In this document: one piece after another, positions 1 to 8,458 of the stretch
Layout: every line of letters starts with the position of its first letter
How positions within the stretch are numbered: the first letter of the stretch is position 1
Translations under genes and position numbers: made by a program
Source: Rhodoferax sp.
GTDB taxonomy: Bacteria > Pseudomonadota > Gammaproteobacteria > Burkholderiales > Burkholderiaceae_C
Length of the DNA stretch: 64,000 nt
Direction: 5' to 3'
NCBI GenBank assembly: GCA_024236015.1
Contig: JACKLK010000006.1
Span: 186,001 to 250,000 of the forward strand
Notes under the pieces: generated by a model
Database searches by the model: none
Told to the model about the DNA's origin: nothing
The model's input: the letters and a program-made list of their open reading frames with translations, nothing else

Positions 1-1
1 C

Positions 2-328
2 TCCGGCGCCATCGGCGGCGTCGGTGGCTGCTTCTTCGCCCAGTATTTCCTGTACATCGATCCGCTGATCGCCTTCGGCACCGACAAGTCCATCGAGATG
101 CTGCTGGTGAGCATGATCGGCGGCGCCGGCACCGTCTACGGCCCGCTCGTGGGTTCGGTGCTGCTGGCGCTGGTCAGCGACGTCACGCGCACGCTGACGC
201 AGATCCAGGGCCTGTCGCTGGTGCTGTACGGCGCCTTGCTGGTGGTCATCATCGCCTTCCTGCCCAATGGCCTGATCGACCTGTTCAGCCGCAAGCGCGG
301 TGGCGGCAAACCGGGGAAAAAGAAATGA
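2..328 (+). CDS. livM: Branched-chain amino-acid-type ABC transporter permease (LivM family), 3' end only
   Basis: The gene enters from the left edge of the window in the frame starting at base 2; 108 residues are visible. The segment is hydrophobic and has the glycine-rich SMIGGAGTVYGP loop typical of LivM/LivH permeases. That loop is the cytoplasmic coupling region contacting the ATPases. A last membrane segment and a lysine/arginine-rich tail ending GKKK follow. The stop overlaps the start of the downstream ATPase gene, so it belongs to the same transporter operon. Substrate cannot be read from the sequence; Liv-type systems carry amino acids but also aromatic acids, amides and other small carboxylates, and the catabolic neighbours favour a carboxylate. 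Confidence 0.88.
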   Translation, partial: SGAIGGVGGCFFAQYFLYIDPLIAFGTDKSIEMLLVSMIGGAGTVYGPLVGSVLLALVSDVTRTLTQIQGLSLVLYGALLVVIIAFLPNGLIDLFSRKRGGGKPGKKK

Positions 329-1080
329 TGTTGCAGGTATCGAACCTGAGCAAGGTGTTCGGCGGCCTGCGGGCGGTCGACGACGCCAGCCTGCAGGTGG
401 AGCAGGGCCGCATCGTGGCACTGATCGGCCCCAATGGCGCCGGCAAGACGACCTTGTTCGCCTGCATCGCCGGGTTCCATGCGGTCAGCGGCGGCCGGGT
501 GCAGTTCATGGGCCAGGACATCACCGGCTGGCCGGTACACCGGATCGCCCGCGCCGGCATGGTGCGCACCTTCCAGATCACGCAGCCGTTTGCCAAGCTC
601 ACGGTTCACGAGAACATCGCGGTCGGTGCCTACCAGCAGTTCCACGACCGCCACGAGGCCTGGGAACATGCGCGCGCGGTCGCGCGCCGGGTCGGCATGG
701 AAGGTCAGCTGGCCCAGCCGGCCTCCGGGTTGACGGTGGCCGGTCGCAAGCGGCTGGAACTGGCCCGCGCGCTGGCCACCGGCCCGAAGCTGCTGCTGCT
801 CGACGAGGTCATGGCCGGCCTCAATCCGACGGAGATCCTGGAGATCATCGGCATCATCCGGATGATCCGCGACAGCGGCGTCACCGTGCTGCTGATCGAA
901 CACGTGATGCATGCGGTGATGAGCCTGTCCGACCATATCTACGTGTTGTCGTACGGCAAGATCATCGCCCAGGGCGCGCCGCAGGAGGTGGTGAACAATC
1001 CGGCCGTGATCGAGGCCTATCTCGGTCGCGGCGGCGCCGACCAGGTCGCCGACGCGCAGGCGGAGGCGAGCCATGCTTGA
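325..1080 (+). CDS. livG: ABC transporter ATP-binding protein, LivG family
   Basis: This 251-residue cytoplasmic ATPase would power a Liv-type importer together with the LivF-like protein downstream. Walker A GPNGAGKTT lies at residues 35-43 and Walker B is LLLLDEV followed by MAGLNP. The signature loop reads LTVAGRKRLE instead of the more usual LSYGQQRRLE of LivG, a noticeable degeneracy, although the Lys/Arg-Leu-Glu part is kept. The ATG lies inside the upstream permease stop (ATGATG), indicating translational coupling. A second ATG immediately follows, so the start could be one codon later. The stop overlaps the next gene by 8 bases. Confidence 0.93.
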   Translation: MMLQVSNLSKVFGGLRAVDDASLQVEQGRIVALIGPNGAGKTTLFACIAGFHAVSGGRVQFMGQDITGWPVHRIARAGMVRTFQITQPFAKLTVHENIAVGAYQQFHDRHEAWEHARAVARRVGMEGQLAQPASGLTVAGRKRLELARALATGPKLLLLDEVMAGLNPTEILEIIGIIRMIRDSGVTVLLIEHVMHAVMSLSDHIYVLSYGKIIAQGAPQEVVNNPAVIEAYLGRGGADQVADAQAEASHA

Positions 1081-1774
1081 AATCCGCCAGCTGCACGCCG
1101 GCTACGGCAGCATCGAGATCCTGCGTGGCATCGACCTGGACGTGGGCCAGGGCGAGATCGTCGCGGTGCTGGGCAGCAACGGCGTGGGCAAGTCGACGCT
1201 GAACAACAACATCTCGGCCCTGTACCAGCCATTCTCCGGATCGATCAAGTTCCAGGGCGAGGAACTGGTGGGCCTGAGCTCGACCGAGATCGTCAAGCGT
1301 GGCGTGATCCACGTGCCCGAGGGGCGGCGGGTGTTCCCGAACCTCAACGTGCGCGAGAACCTGGAGACCGGCAGCCTGGTGCGGGGCCGCGCGCATCGTG
1401 CCGACAACCTCGAGAAAGTGGTGACCATCTTCCCGCGGCTGAAGGAGCGCTTCAGCCAGTCGGCGGGGACCTTGTCCGGCGGCGAGCAGCAGATGCTGGC
1501 GATCGGACGTGGCCTGATGGCCGAGCCGGTACTGCTGATCATGGACGAACCCTCGCTGGGCCTGTCGCCGCTGCTGGTCGAGGAGATGTTCGCGCTCATC
1601 GTGCGGATGAACCGCGAGGGCCAGTCCATCCTGTTGATGGAGCAGAACGCGGTGCAGACGCTGGCGATCGCGCACCGCGGCTACATCATCGAGAACGGCG
1701 CCGTTGCGATGCAGGGCGACGCCGATGACCTGGCGCGGGATCCGGACCTGCGCAGGAACTACCTGGGCCTGTAG
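1073..1774 (+). CDS. livF: ABC transporter ATP-binding protein, LivF family
   Basis: This 233-residue protein is the second ATPase of the Liv-type importer. Walker A GSNGVGKST is at residues 34-42, the signature LSGGEQQM is canonical, and Walker B is LLIMDEPSLGLSP, all typical of LivF. Length matches the family (about 235). The start overlaps the livG stop by 8 bases. The HVPEGRRVFPNLNV segment after the Q-loop is a LivF hallmark. With the permease and LivG before it and dehydrogenases and lyases after it, uptake and catabolism of the same substrate appear to be transcribed together. Confidence 0.94.
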   Translation: MLEIRQLHAGYGSIEILRGIDLDVGQGEIVAVLGSNGVGKSTLNNNISALYQPFSGSIKFQGEELVGLSSTEIVKRGVIHVPEGRRVFPNLNVRENLETGSLVRGRAHRADNLEKVVTIFPRLKERFSQSAGTLSGGEQQMLAIGRGLMAEPVLLIMDEPSLGLSPLLVEEMFALIVRMNREGQSILLMEQNAVQTLAIAHRGYIIENGAVAMQGDADDLARDPDLRRNYLGL

Positions 1775-1777
1775 CCG

Positions 1778-2551
1778 ATGTCGCGCGAACCGTTCGAAGC
1801 TTTGGCGCCGGAACTGGCCGGCCGGCATGTGCTGGTGACCGGCGCGGGCTCGGGCATCGGCCTGGCGACGGCGTCGCTGCTGCAGCGATACGGTGCCCGG
1901 GTCGCTGCCGCGGTGCAGGATGCCAGCCAGGCGGCCCAGGTACGCAAGACGCTGCCCGGCGCCCGGGTGCTGGAGCAGGATCTGCTCGACGAGGCCGGCT
2001 GCGTCGCGTTGCCCGAGCGCGCGGCGCAGGCCCTCGGTGGCCTGGACGGCCTGGCTTGCTGCGCCGGCATCTTCTTCAAGAAGGGTTCGGACGACACTGG
2101 CGTGCAGGAGTGGCGCCAGACGCTGGAGCTGAACCTGACCGCGACCTTCCTGCTCGCGCGCGCGGCGATCGCCCGCATGCGCCAGGGGCATGCGACCGCG
2201 CCCAGCGTGGTCGTGGTCACGAGCCAGATCGGCCTGGTCGGTCACGCCCGTGGCGCGGCCTATGCCGCGTCCAAGGCCGGTCTCAACGGCATGGTCAAGT
2301 CGCTGGCGCTGGAGTGGGCGGGCGAGGGCATCCGGGTCAACGCGGTCGGCCCGGGCCCGGTACGCACCGCCATGTTGTCCGCCGTCACTGCCGACCCGCA
2401 GGCGCTGGCCGCGATGGAGCAGACCATTCCGATGGGTCGGCTCGGCGAGCCGCACGAGATCGCCGAACTGATCGGCTTCCTGCTGTCCAGCCGCGCCGCC
2501 TTCATCACCGGCCAGGTGGTGTGCGCCGATGGAGGTTTCACCGCGCGATGA
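1778..2551 (+). CDS. SDR family NAD(P)-dependent oxidoreductase
   Basis: A 257-residue classical short-chain dehydrogenase. The cofactor loop TGAGSGIG is at residues 21-28, the catalytic pair YAASK has Tyr162 and Lys166, and a serine in VVTSQIG precedes it. The C-terminal block ITGQVVCADGG is typical of the FabG-like subgroup. It starts 3 bases after the livF stop, so it is in the transporter operon. It probably oxidises a hydroxyl or reduces a keto group of the imported compound; the substrate is unknown. Its ATGA end overlaps the DUF4387 gene. Confidence 0.9.
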   Translation: MSREPFEALAPELAGRHVLVTGAGSGIGLATASLLQRYGARVAAAVQDASQAAQVRKTLPGARVLEQDLLDEAGCVALPERAAQALGGLDGLACCAGIFFKKGSDDTGVQEWRQTLELNLTATFLLARAAIARMRQGHATAPSVVVVTSQIGLVGHARGAAYAASKAGLNGMVKSLALEWAGEGIRVNAVGPGPVRTAMLSAVTADPQALAAMEQTIPMGRLGEPHEIAELIGFLLSSRAAFITGQVVCADGGFTAR

Positions 2552-2874
2552 CCATGACAGAACCGTCCCGGCAGTCCCTGGCCGAGCTGGCACAGGTGAT
2601 CCGCAGCAAGAACGCCGGCCCGACCCAGCTGACGATCGACGTCTTCCTGCGCGACGCGCAGGCCTATGCGCTGGCAGCGCGCAGCCCGGCGCTCTCGTGC
2701 GCGGCAGTCGCGGCGCGCTACGGCCTGGCGGAACACCAGGTGCAGCGCCACCTGCTGGCCGGCATCCAGGCGATCAAGTATGTGCTGCCCCGCGCCGTCG
2801 TGGCCGGCAGCCCCGGTGACGGCGACGTGTACGGCGCGCAGCAACACGGCCCCATGCTGGACATCGTGCCATGA
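2548..2874 (+). CDS. DUF4387 domain-containing protein
   Basis: A 108-residue protein starting at the ATG overlapping the SDR stop (ATGA), beginning MTMTEPSRQS. It is recognised as DUF4387 by its size, by the SKNAGPTQLTIDVF opening and by its position directly upstream of a DUF1446/AtuA gene, the usual arrangement for this family. In other bacteria DUF4387 is also found joined to or beside AtuA-like proteins, suggesting the two act as a complex. Biochemical function is not established to my knowledge. The chain has no membrane segment or signal peptide, so it is cytoplasmic. Confidence 0.8.
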   Translation: MTMTEPSRQSLAELAQVIRSKNAGPTQLTIDVFLRDAQAYALAARSPALSCAAVAARYGLAEHQVQRHLLAGIQAIKYVLPRAVVAGSPGDGDVYGAQQHGPMLDIVP

Positions 2875-2932
2875 CCGCGCAGGGCCGTTCCCAAGCGCGA
2901 GTCCTGCAGCGCGCAGCGCGGAGGGGCGTCGC

Positions 2933-4330
2933 GTGAATGCCAGCGCCCGGTTGCTGCAGTCCCACCGCCCCGGTGGCGAAGCCCTGCGGGTGTTGTCCGC
3001 GTCCGGCCAGCTGGGCTACGGCATTCCCGAAGACGCATTGCGCCGTGGCATGGCACGTGCGCCCCATGTCATCGGCTGTGACATGGGCTCGATCGACCCG
3101 GGACCGTATTACCTGGGCGCCGGCGTCATGGCCGCGCCCGCCGCCATGGTCGAGCGCGATCTCGAACTGGTGTTGTGCGCGGCGCGCGCGGCCGATGTGC
3201 CGCTGCTCATCGGCAGTGCCGGCACGGCCGGGGCCAGCGTCCACCTGGACGCGACGCTGGACATCGTGCGGCGCATCGTCGCGCGCCGCGGCCTGCGGCT
3301 GCGCCTGGCGACGATCCGCAGCGACATCGCGCCGGCGACCGTCGTGTCGGCGCTGACCGAGGGCCGGCTCGATCCGATCGGCGCCATCGACGCACCATCG
3401 CCCGAGGACATCGCGGCCTGCAGCCACATCGTCGGGCAATGCGGCACCGAGACCTTCGAGCGCGCGCTGGCGCTGGATCCGGACGTCGTGATCGCCGGGC
3501 GCGCCTGCGACACCGCGGTGTTCGCCACCGTGCCGGCCATGCTCGGTTATCCGATGGGCCTGTGCCTGCACATGGCCAAGATCATCGAATGCACGTCGCT
3601 GTGTTGCCGCCCCGGTGGCCGCGATGCGATGCTGGCCGAACTGACGTCCGCGCATTTCACGCTGGAGAGCATGCATCCCGATGCCCATGCCACGCCGGCG
3701 TCGGTTGCCGCCCATGCCTTGTACGAACAGGCCGATCCGATGCAGGTCGAGGAGCCGGGCGGCAGCCTGATGTTGCACGACGCACACTACGAGGCGATCG
3801 ACGCCCATCGCACGCGGGTGCGGGGCGCCCGGTTCGTGCCGCGCGAGCGGCCCAGCCTGAAGGTCGAGGGCGCGTGCCGCCTTGGCGAGCGGGTGGTGCT
3901 GCTCGCCGGTGTCGCCGATCCCGCGCTGCTGCGCGGCCTGCCCCAGGCGATCGCCGCGGTCGAGCAGCGGGTCCGTGCGCTGGTGTCGGGCGCGTGGCAG
4001 TTGCATCCGCACATCTACGGCCAGGGGGCGGTGCGCGCGCTGGCACCGGCGCACCAGGCCACGCACGAGGCGGGGCTGGTGCTGGAGTTCATCGCGCCGC
4101 AGGCGGCGCTGGCGCGCACCGCGGCCGGGGTGTTCAAGCAGAACCTGCTGCACCACGCGTATCCGGGGCGCAAGAGCACCGGCGGCAACCTGGCGTTCGC
4201 GTTCACCCCCAGCGAGATCGACGCCCATGCCGCCTGCCGGTTCGTGCTGTACCACGTCATGCGCGAGGCGCCGATCGACAGCCTGTTCCGGGTCGATGCG
4301 CTGGAGCTCGACGGCCGCACGGTTCACTGA
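2933..4330 (+). CDS. AtuA-like (DUF1446) acyclic terpene utilisation family protein
   Basis: A 465-residue cytoplasmic protein. The GTG at 2933 was chosen because a GGAGGGG ribosome site sits just upstream (2920-2926) and the homologous region begins soon after. Features seen are a glycine/aspartate-rich N-terminal block (GCDMGSIDPGPYYLG), an IGSAGTAG segment near residue 95 and a VIAGRACDTAVFA motif, all characteristic of the DUF1446 family. AtuA is needed for citronellol/geraniol utilisation in Pseudomonas, but its reaction is not defined. Here no other Atu or Liu enzymes are present. The partner genes are a LeuCD-like hydratase and an ICL-like lyase, so the family may act on carboxylic acids more generally; that is inference. 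Confidence 0.82.
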   Translation: MNASARLLQSHRPGGEALRVLSASGQLGYGIPEDALRRGMARAPHVIGCDMGSIDPGPYYLGAGVMAAPAAMVERDLELVLCAARAADVPLLIGSAGTAGASVHLDATLDIVRRIVARRGLRLRLATIRSDIAPATVVSALTEGRLDPIGAIDAPSPEDIAACSHIVGQCGTETFERALALDPDVVIAGRACDTAVFATVPAMLGYPMGLCLHMAKIIECTSLCCRPGGRDAMLAELTSAHFTLESMHPDAHATPASVAAHALYEQADPMQVEEPGGSLMLHDAHYEAIDAHRTRVRGARFVPRERPSLKVEGACRLGERVVLLAGVADPALLRGLPQAIAAVEQRVRALVSGAWQLHPHIYGQGAVRALAPAHQATHEAGLVLEFIAPQAALARTAAGVFKQNLLHHAYPGRKSTGGNLAFAFTPSEIDAHAACRFVLYHVMREAPIDSLFRVDALELDGRTVH

Positions 4331-4339
4331 GAATACGGC

Positions 4340-5134
4340 ATGGCCACGGTTCTTCCCCTCCCCAAATACCACCAGATCTACCTGGTACTGCGCGAACAAC
4401 TGCACGAAGGGCGGTTCGCCCAGGGCCTGCCGTCCGAGATGGTGCTGAGCAAGGATTTCGGCGCCGGCCGCGTGACCGTGCGCCGCGCGCTGGAACAACT
4501 GGCCAACGAAGGCCTGATCGTCCGCCGTGCCGGGCGTGGCACCCACCCGGCGCCGGCCGTCCCGGTGACCGCCGCCGGCAAGTCCCAGGCCGCCCGCCGC
4601 AACGGCAGCAAGGGCATGAGCGGCCTGCTCGAGAACATCGTCAGCATGAGCCTGCGCACCTCGGTCAAGGTGATCGAGGTGCGCACCATCCATGCCTCGC
4701 ACGCCGTGGCCGAGGCCCTGCAGATCCCGTTCGGCGCCATGGTGCAGAAGGCGGTGCGCCGGCGCAGCTCCAAGCTCGGGCCGGTGTCGCACATCACCAC
4801 CTATGTCCCGGATGAACTGGCCCGGCGATTCGGCCGCAAGGACCTGCTGCGCAAGCCCATCCTGCGGCTGATCGAGGAGACCGGCGTCGAGATGGGGCGG
4901 GCCCGGCAGACGGTATCGGCGCGCCAGGCCGACGCATCGGTGGCGCGGGAACTGGACGTGGCCGTGGGCACCGCCTTGCTCGCCGTGCACCGGCTGGTGT
5001 TCGACGTGAACGAGCGGCCGGTGCAATGGCTGCATGGCCTGTATCGCCCGGACCGCTACGAATACCAGATGGACGTGTCGCAGGTCGGCAGCGTGGACGC
5101 GCGCATTTCGGTCAAGGAGAGTCTGTCGGAATGA
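4340..5134 (+). CDS. GntR family transcriptional regulator with UTRA domain
   Basis: A 264-residue HutC-subfamily regulator. Residues about 10-75 form the GntR winged helix (LPSEMVLSKDFGAGRVTVRRAL, continuing to LIVRRAGRGTH). A poly-basic linker follows, then a UTRA ligand-binding domain over roughly residues 100-245. It sits inside the operon 9 bases after the AtuA-like gene, so it probably senses the substrate or an intermediate and controls its own operon. Its operator cannot be seen because the operon promoter lies left of the window. Confidence 0.9.
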   Translation: MATVLPLPKYHQIYLVLREQLHEGRFAQGLPSEMVLSKDFGAGRVTVRRALEQLANEGLIVRRAGRGTHPAPAVPVTAAGKSQAARRNGSKGMSGLLENIVSMSLRTSVKVIEVRTIHASHAVAEALQIPFGAMVQKAVRRRSSKLGPVSHITTYVPDELARRFGRKDLLRKPILRLIEETGVEMGRARQTVSARQADASVARELDVAVGTALLAVHRLVFDVNERPVQWLHGLYRPDRYEYQMDVSQVGSVDARISVKESLSE

Positions 5135-5177
5135 CGCCCGCGCGCACCAGCGCCACCGGCAATGCCACAGGAATGAC

Positions 5178-6455
5178 ATGACGCAAGCACACCCCACCGC
5201 ACGCACCCTGGCGCAGAAGCTGATCGCGCGGGCCGCGGGACGGCCCCATGTCGACGTTGGCGAGATCGTCAACTGCCAGGTCGACCTGGCGATGTTCCAT
5301 GACTCGTCCGGCCCGCGCCGGCTCAAGCCCATGCTCGAGGAACTCGGCGCCACGATCTGGGACAAGTCCCGCGTGGTGCTGGTGATGGACCACTACGTGC
5401 CGGAGCAGGACGACGAGTCGCGCCGCATCGTGCGCATCGCGCGCGACTGGGCGCGCGAGCAGGACCTGCCGCATGTGTACGACAGCATCGGCATCTGCCA
5501 CGTGGTGCTGCCGCAGAAGGGACACATCCGTCCCGGCATGTTCTGCGTCGGCGGCGATTCGCATTCGCCCACCGGCGGCGCCTTTGGCGCCTACATGTTC
5601 GGCATCGGCGCCACCGAGATGCTCGGTGTCGTCGTCACCGGGCAGTTGTGGGTGCGCGTGCCCCGGACCTTGCGCATGGTGTGGAACCACCGGCTGGCGC
5701 CGGGCCTGACCGCCAAGGACATGGTGCTGCACATGGTCGGTCGTTTCGGCATGAACGGCGGACAGTACCAGGCGGTGGAGTTCTGTGGCGAGGCGGTGCA
5801 GGCCTTGTCGATGCAGGAACGCATGACGATGTCCAACATGAGTGCCGAGATGGGCGCCCAGGTCGGGCTGATCGCCCCCGACGCGACGACCCGCGACTGG
5901 CTGGCCGAACGCGGCGTGGCCGCAGGCGAGCTGTCGGGCTGGTACACCGACCCGGGCGCCGACACGCAGGACCATGTCTTCGACGCCGCCGGCCTGTCGC
6001 CCCAGGTCGCGGCCCCGCACAGCCCGGCCAATACCGACGACGTGGCCGCCTTTGCCGGCGTCGCGGTGCAGGCCGCGTACATCGGCGCCTGCACCGGCGC
6101 CAAACTCGACGACCTGCGGGCCGCGGCAAGCGTGTTGCGCGGGCACGTGGTGCCCACGGGCACGCGGCTGATGGTGGCGCCCGCCAGCCAGCACGACCAG
6201 CAACAGGCCGAGCAGGAGGGCGTGATGAGCGTGTTGCGCGATGCCGGCGCCGACGTCCTGCCCACGGCTTGCGGCGCCTGCGCCGGTTATGGCGGCAGCA
6301 TCCCGGACGGTGCCACCGTCATCGCCACCACCGCGCGCAACTTCAAGGGGCGCATGGGTTCGGCCACGGCCCAGGTCTACCTGGCCTCGCCGTATACCGT
6401 GGCGGCGTCGGCCTTGCGCGGGCGCATCACCGACCCGCGGGAGTTGCTGGCATGA
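5178..6455 (+). CDS. Aconitase/3-isopropylmalate dehydratase large-subunit family hydratase
   Basis: A 425-residue member of the short (HacA/DmdA-like) branch of the aconitase family, smaller than the usual LeuC of about 466. The [4Fe-4S] cluster ligands are Cys305 (GACTGAK) and Cys365/Cys368 (CGACAG). GGDSHSPTGGAFGA and the RNFKGRMGS block near the end are family signatures. ATG 5178 was chosen over an upstream in-frame start because it follows the 5134 stop with a short gap. Family reactions are reversible hydration of a maleate- or aconitate-type double bond to a malate-type hydroxy acid. Leucine synthesis is unlikely, because the partners are an ICL-like lyase and a flavoprotein. Dimethylmaleate or methylaconitate-like acids are the best-known analogues. 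Confidence 0.87.
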   Translation: MTQAHPTARTLAQKLIARAAGRPHVDVGEIVNCQVDLAMFHDSSGPRRLKPMLEELGATIWDKSRVVLVMDHYVPEQDDESRRIVRIARDWAREQDLPHVYDSIGICHVVLPQKGHIRPGMFCVGGDSHSPTGGAFGAYMFGIGATEMLGVVVTGQLWVRVPRTLRMVWNHRLAPGLTAKDMVLHMVGRFGMNGGQYQAVEFCGEAVQALSMQERMTMSNMSAEMGAQVGLIAPDATTRDWLAERGVAAGELSGWYTDPGADTQDHVFDAAGLSPQVAAPHSPANTDDVAAFAGVAVQAAYIGACTGAKLDDLRAAASVLRGHVVPTGTRLMVAPASQHDQQQAEQEGVMSVLRDAGADVLPTACGACAGYGGSIPDGATVIATTARNFKGRMGSATAQVYLASPYTVAASALRGRITDPRELLA

Positions 6456-6964
6456 ACGGGCGCAGCGGCATCGCGGCCACCCGGCACCGGGTCTGGAAGT
6501 TCGGCGACGACATCGATACCGACGTGCTGGCGCCCGGCGCCTACATGAAGCTGGGCATCGACGGCATCGCGCCCCATTGCCTGGAGGCGGTGCGCCCGGA
6601 GTTCGCATCCCGGGTGCAGCCCGGCGACGTGGTCGTGGCCGGCGCCAATTTCGGCATCGGCTCCTCGCGCGAGCAGGCCGCGGGCGCACTGGTGCACCTG
6701 GGCGTGCGCGCCGTGATCGCGCCGTCGTACAGCGGCCTGTATTTTCGCAACGCCTTCAACCTCGGCCTGCTGCTGCTGACCTGCGCGCGCGCCGGCGAGC
6801 TGGCGGAGGGCGAAGTCGTCACGCTCGATCTGCAGGCCCTGACCGTGACCAGCGCCCAGGGCGCCTGCCTGCCGTGCGAGCCGATTCCGGACTTCCTGCT
6901 CGACATGGTCGCGGCCGGCGGACTGATGAACCAGTTGCGCCAGCGCATGGGACGCGGCGCATGA
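6452..6964 (+). CDS. 3-isopropylmalate dehydratase small-subunit family (LeuD-like) protein
   Basis: A 170-residue swivel-domain partner of the preceding large subunit, translationally coupled by an ATGA overlap. It carries the family opening FGDDIDTDVLAPG and the substrate-binding loop ANFGIGSSREQA. The length matches archaeal-type and DmdB-type small subunits (about 165) rather than enterobacterial LeuD (about 200). The loop residues that follow the DID motif (TDVLAPGAYM) normally set substrate choice in this family and differ from the leucine enzyme, supporting a catabolic hydratase. Active enzyme should be the heteromer with the upstream protein. Confidence 0.88.
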   Translation: MNGRSGIAATRHRVWKFGDDIDTDVLAPGAYMKLGIDGIAPHCLEAVRPEFASRVQPGDVVVAGANFGIGSSREQAAGALVHLGVRAVIAPSYSGLYFRNAFNLGLLLLTCARAGELAEGEVVTLDLQALTVTSAQGACLPCEPIPDFLLDMVAAGGLMNQLRQRMGRGA

Positions 6965-7040
6965 ACAGGGAGCGGCCACACGCCGGGCCCGGAGTGCCGG
7001 GTCGCGCGGCGCTTGCATTCCATCAACCAGGAGAGCTTCG

Positions 7041-8435
7041 ATGATGGCCCCGACCGTGCAACGTGACAACCTGCCCGCCGACGCGCCCCACGTGCCGGTG
7101 GCCATCGTCGGCGCCGGCGCCTGCGGGCTGACGGCCGCGATCGGACTGCGCGCGCGCGGCGTCGAGTGTGTCCTGCTCGAACGCGACGCCCGGCCCAGCG
7201 GCTCGACCGCCTTGTCGTCCGGATTCATTCCCGCGGCCGGAACCCGGCTGCAGCGCGCACTGGGCATTGCCGATGCGCGCGAGACCTTTGCCCAGGATGT
7301 GCAGGCCAAGGCCCACGGCGACGCGGCCCAGCACCTCGTCGACGCCTATACCACGGCGGTGGCGCAGGCCATCGACGCGCTGGAGGAACGCGGCATCGTG
7401 TTCGAGGTGCTCGACGGCTTCCTGTATCCCGGGCACCGGGCGCGGCGCATGCATGCCGTGCCCGAGCGCACCGGCGCCGCGCTGATGGCCGGCCTGGAGC
7501 GTACCGCCCGGGCCGCGGGCGCCGACATCCTGACCGACGCGGTGGTGCGGGTGCTGTACCTCGATGCGGACGACCGGGTCCGGGGTGTCGGATACAGCCG
7601 GCCCGACGGCACGCTGGAGCAACTGGGCTGCGATGTCCTGCTGCTAGCCTGCAACGGTTTCGGCGGCAACCCGCAGATGGTGCGCGAACTGCTGCCCGAG
7701 ATGGGAGATGCGACGTTTGGCGGCCATGTCGGCAACGACGGCAGCGCGATCCAGTGGGCGCGCCAGCTCGACGCCCGGCTGGCCGATCTCGGCGGCTACC
7801 AGGGCCATGGTTCCTGGGCCACGCCGCAGGGCGCATTGATGAGCTGGGCCATGATGATGCAGGGCGGGGTGCAGATCAATGCCCGCGGCAAACGGTTTCA
7901 CGACGAGACCCAGGGGTATTCGGAGGCGGCGGTGCACGTGCTGGCCCAGCCCGGCGGCGTGGCCTGGAACGTGTTCGACGGCGCCTTGCTGGACATGGCG
8001 CGGGGATTCCCCGATTTCGTCGAGCTGGAGAAGACCGGTGCGGTCAGGACCGCGGCCGACATCGACGCACTGGCCGCGTTGATCGGCTGCGACGCGCCGG
8101 TGCTGCGCGAGACCCTGGCGGCGATGCAGCCGGGCCAGGTCGACGCGCTCGGGCGCCGCTTCGCGCGGGCCCTGCAGCCGCCCTTCCATGCGGTCAAGGT
8201 CACCGGGGCCTTGTTTCATACCCAGGGCGGGCTGGACATCGATGCCGATGGCCATGTGCTGCACACCGATGGCCGGCCGTTCGCCAACCTGCTGGCCGCC
8301 GGTGGCGCCGCACGCGGCGTGTCCGGAAACGCGGTCTGGGGCTACCTGTCCGGCAACGGACTGCTCAGCGCGGTCGGCGGCGGCTGGATCGCGGCCCGCA
8401 CCGCAGCCGATATGCTGGCGCCAGCGCCGGCCTGA
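7041..8435 (+). CDS. FAD-dependent oxidoreductase of the fumarate reductase / tricarballylate dehydrogenase type
   Basis: A 464-residue flavoprotein. The ADP-binding GAGACG motif is at residues 24-29, followed by a glutamate-ending strand and an STALSSG block. The C-terminal region (GLLSAVGGGWIAARTA) completes the FAD site. The fold resembles FrdA, TcuA and KstD, which add or remove hydrogen across a C-C bond beside a carboxyl or keto group. There is no Tat or Sec signal, so the enzyme is cytoplasmic. A CAGGAGAGC ribosome site precedes it. In this operon it would naturally make the unsaturated acid that the LeuCD-like hydratase then hydrates, as TcuA makes cis-aconitate from tricarballylate; this ordering is inference. 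Confidence 0.83.
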   Translation: MMAPTVQRDNLPADAPHVPVAIVGAGACGLTAAIGLRARGVECVLLERDARPSGSTALSSGFIPAAGTRLQRALGIADARETFAQDVQAKAHGDAAQHLVDAYTTAVAQAIDALEERGIVFEVLDGFLYPGHRARRMHAVPERTGAALMAGLERTARAAGADILTDAVVRVLYLDADDRVRGVGYSRPDGTLEQLGCDVLLLACNGFGGNPQMVRELLPEMGDATFGGHVGNDGSAIQWARQLDARLADLGGYQGHGSWATPQGALMSWAMMMQGGVQINARGKRFHDETQGYSEAAVHVLAQPGGVAWNVFDGALLDMARGFPDFVELEKTGAVRTAADIDALAALIGCDAPVLRETLAAMQPGQVDALGRRFARALQPPFHAVKVTGALFHTQGGLDIDADGHVLHTDGRPFANLLAAGGAARGVSGNAVWGYLSGNGLLSAVGGGWIAARTAADMLAPAPA

Positions 8436-8458
8436 CACACCAGGAGAGCTTCCCGACC

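Noticed and set aside
2774..5365. 863-codon open frame on the minus strand
   Set aside because: It lies antisense to the AtuA-like, GntR and hydratase genes, is rich in His, Arg, Gln and Gly, and has no family motif; it is a by-product of the high GC third positions of the real genes.
5178..6964. Calling the hydratase pair leuC and leuD of leucine biosynthesis
   Set aside because: The large subunit is of the shorter catabolic/archaeal type and the genes lie between a UTRA regulator and an ICL-like lyase, without leuB or leuA.
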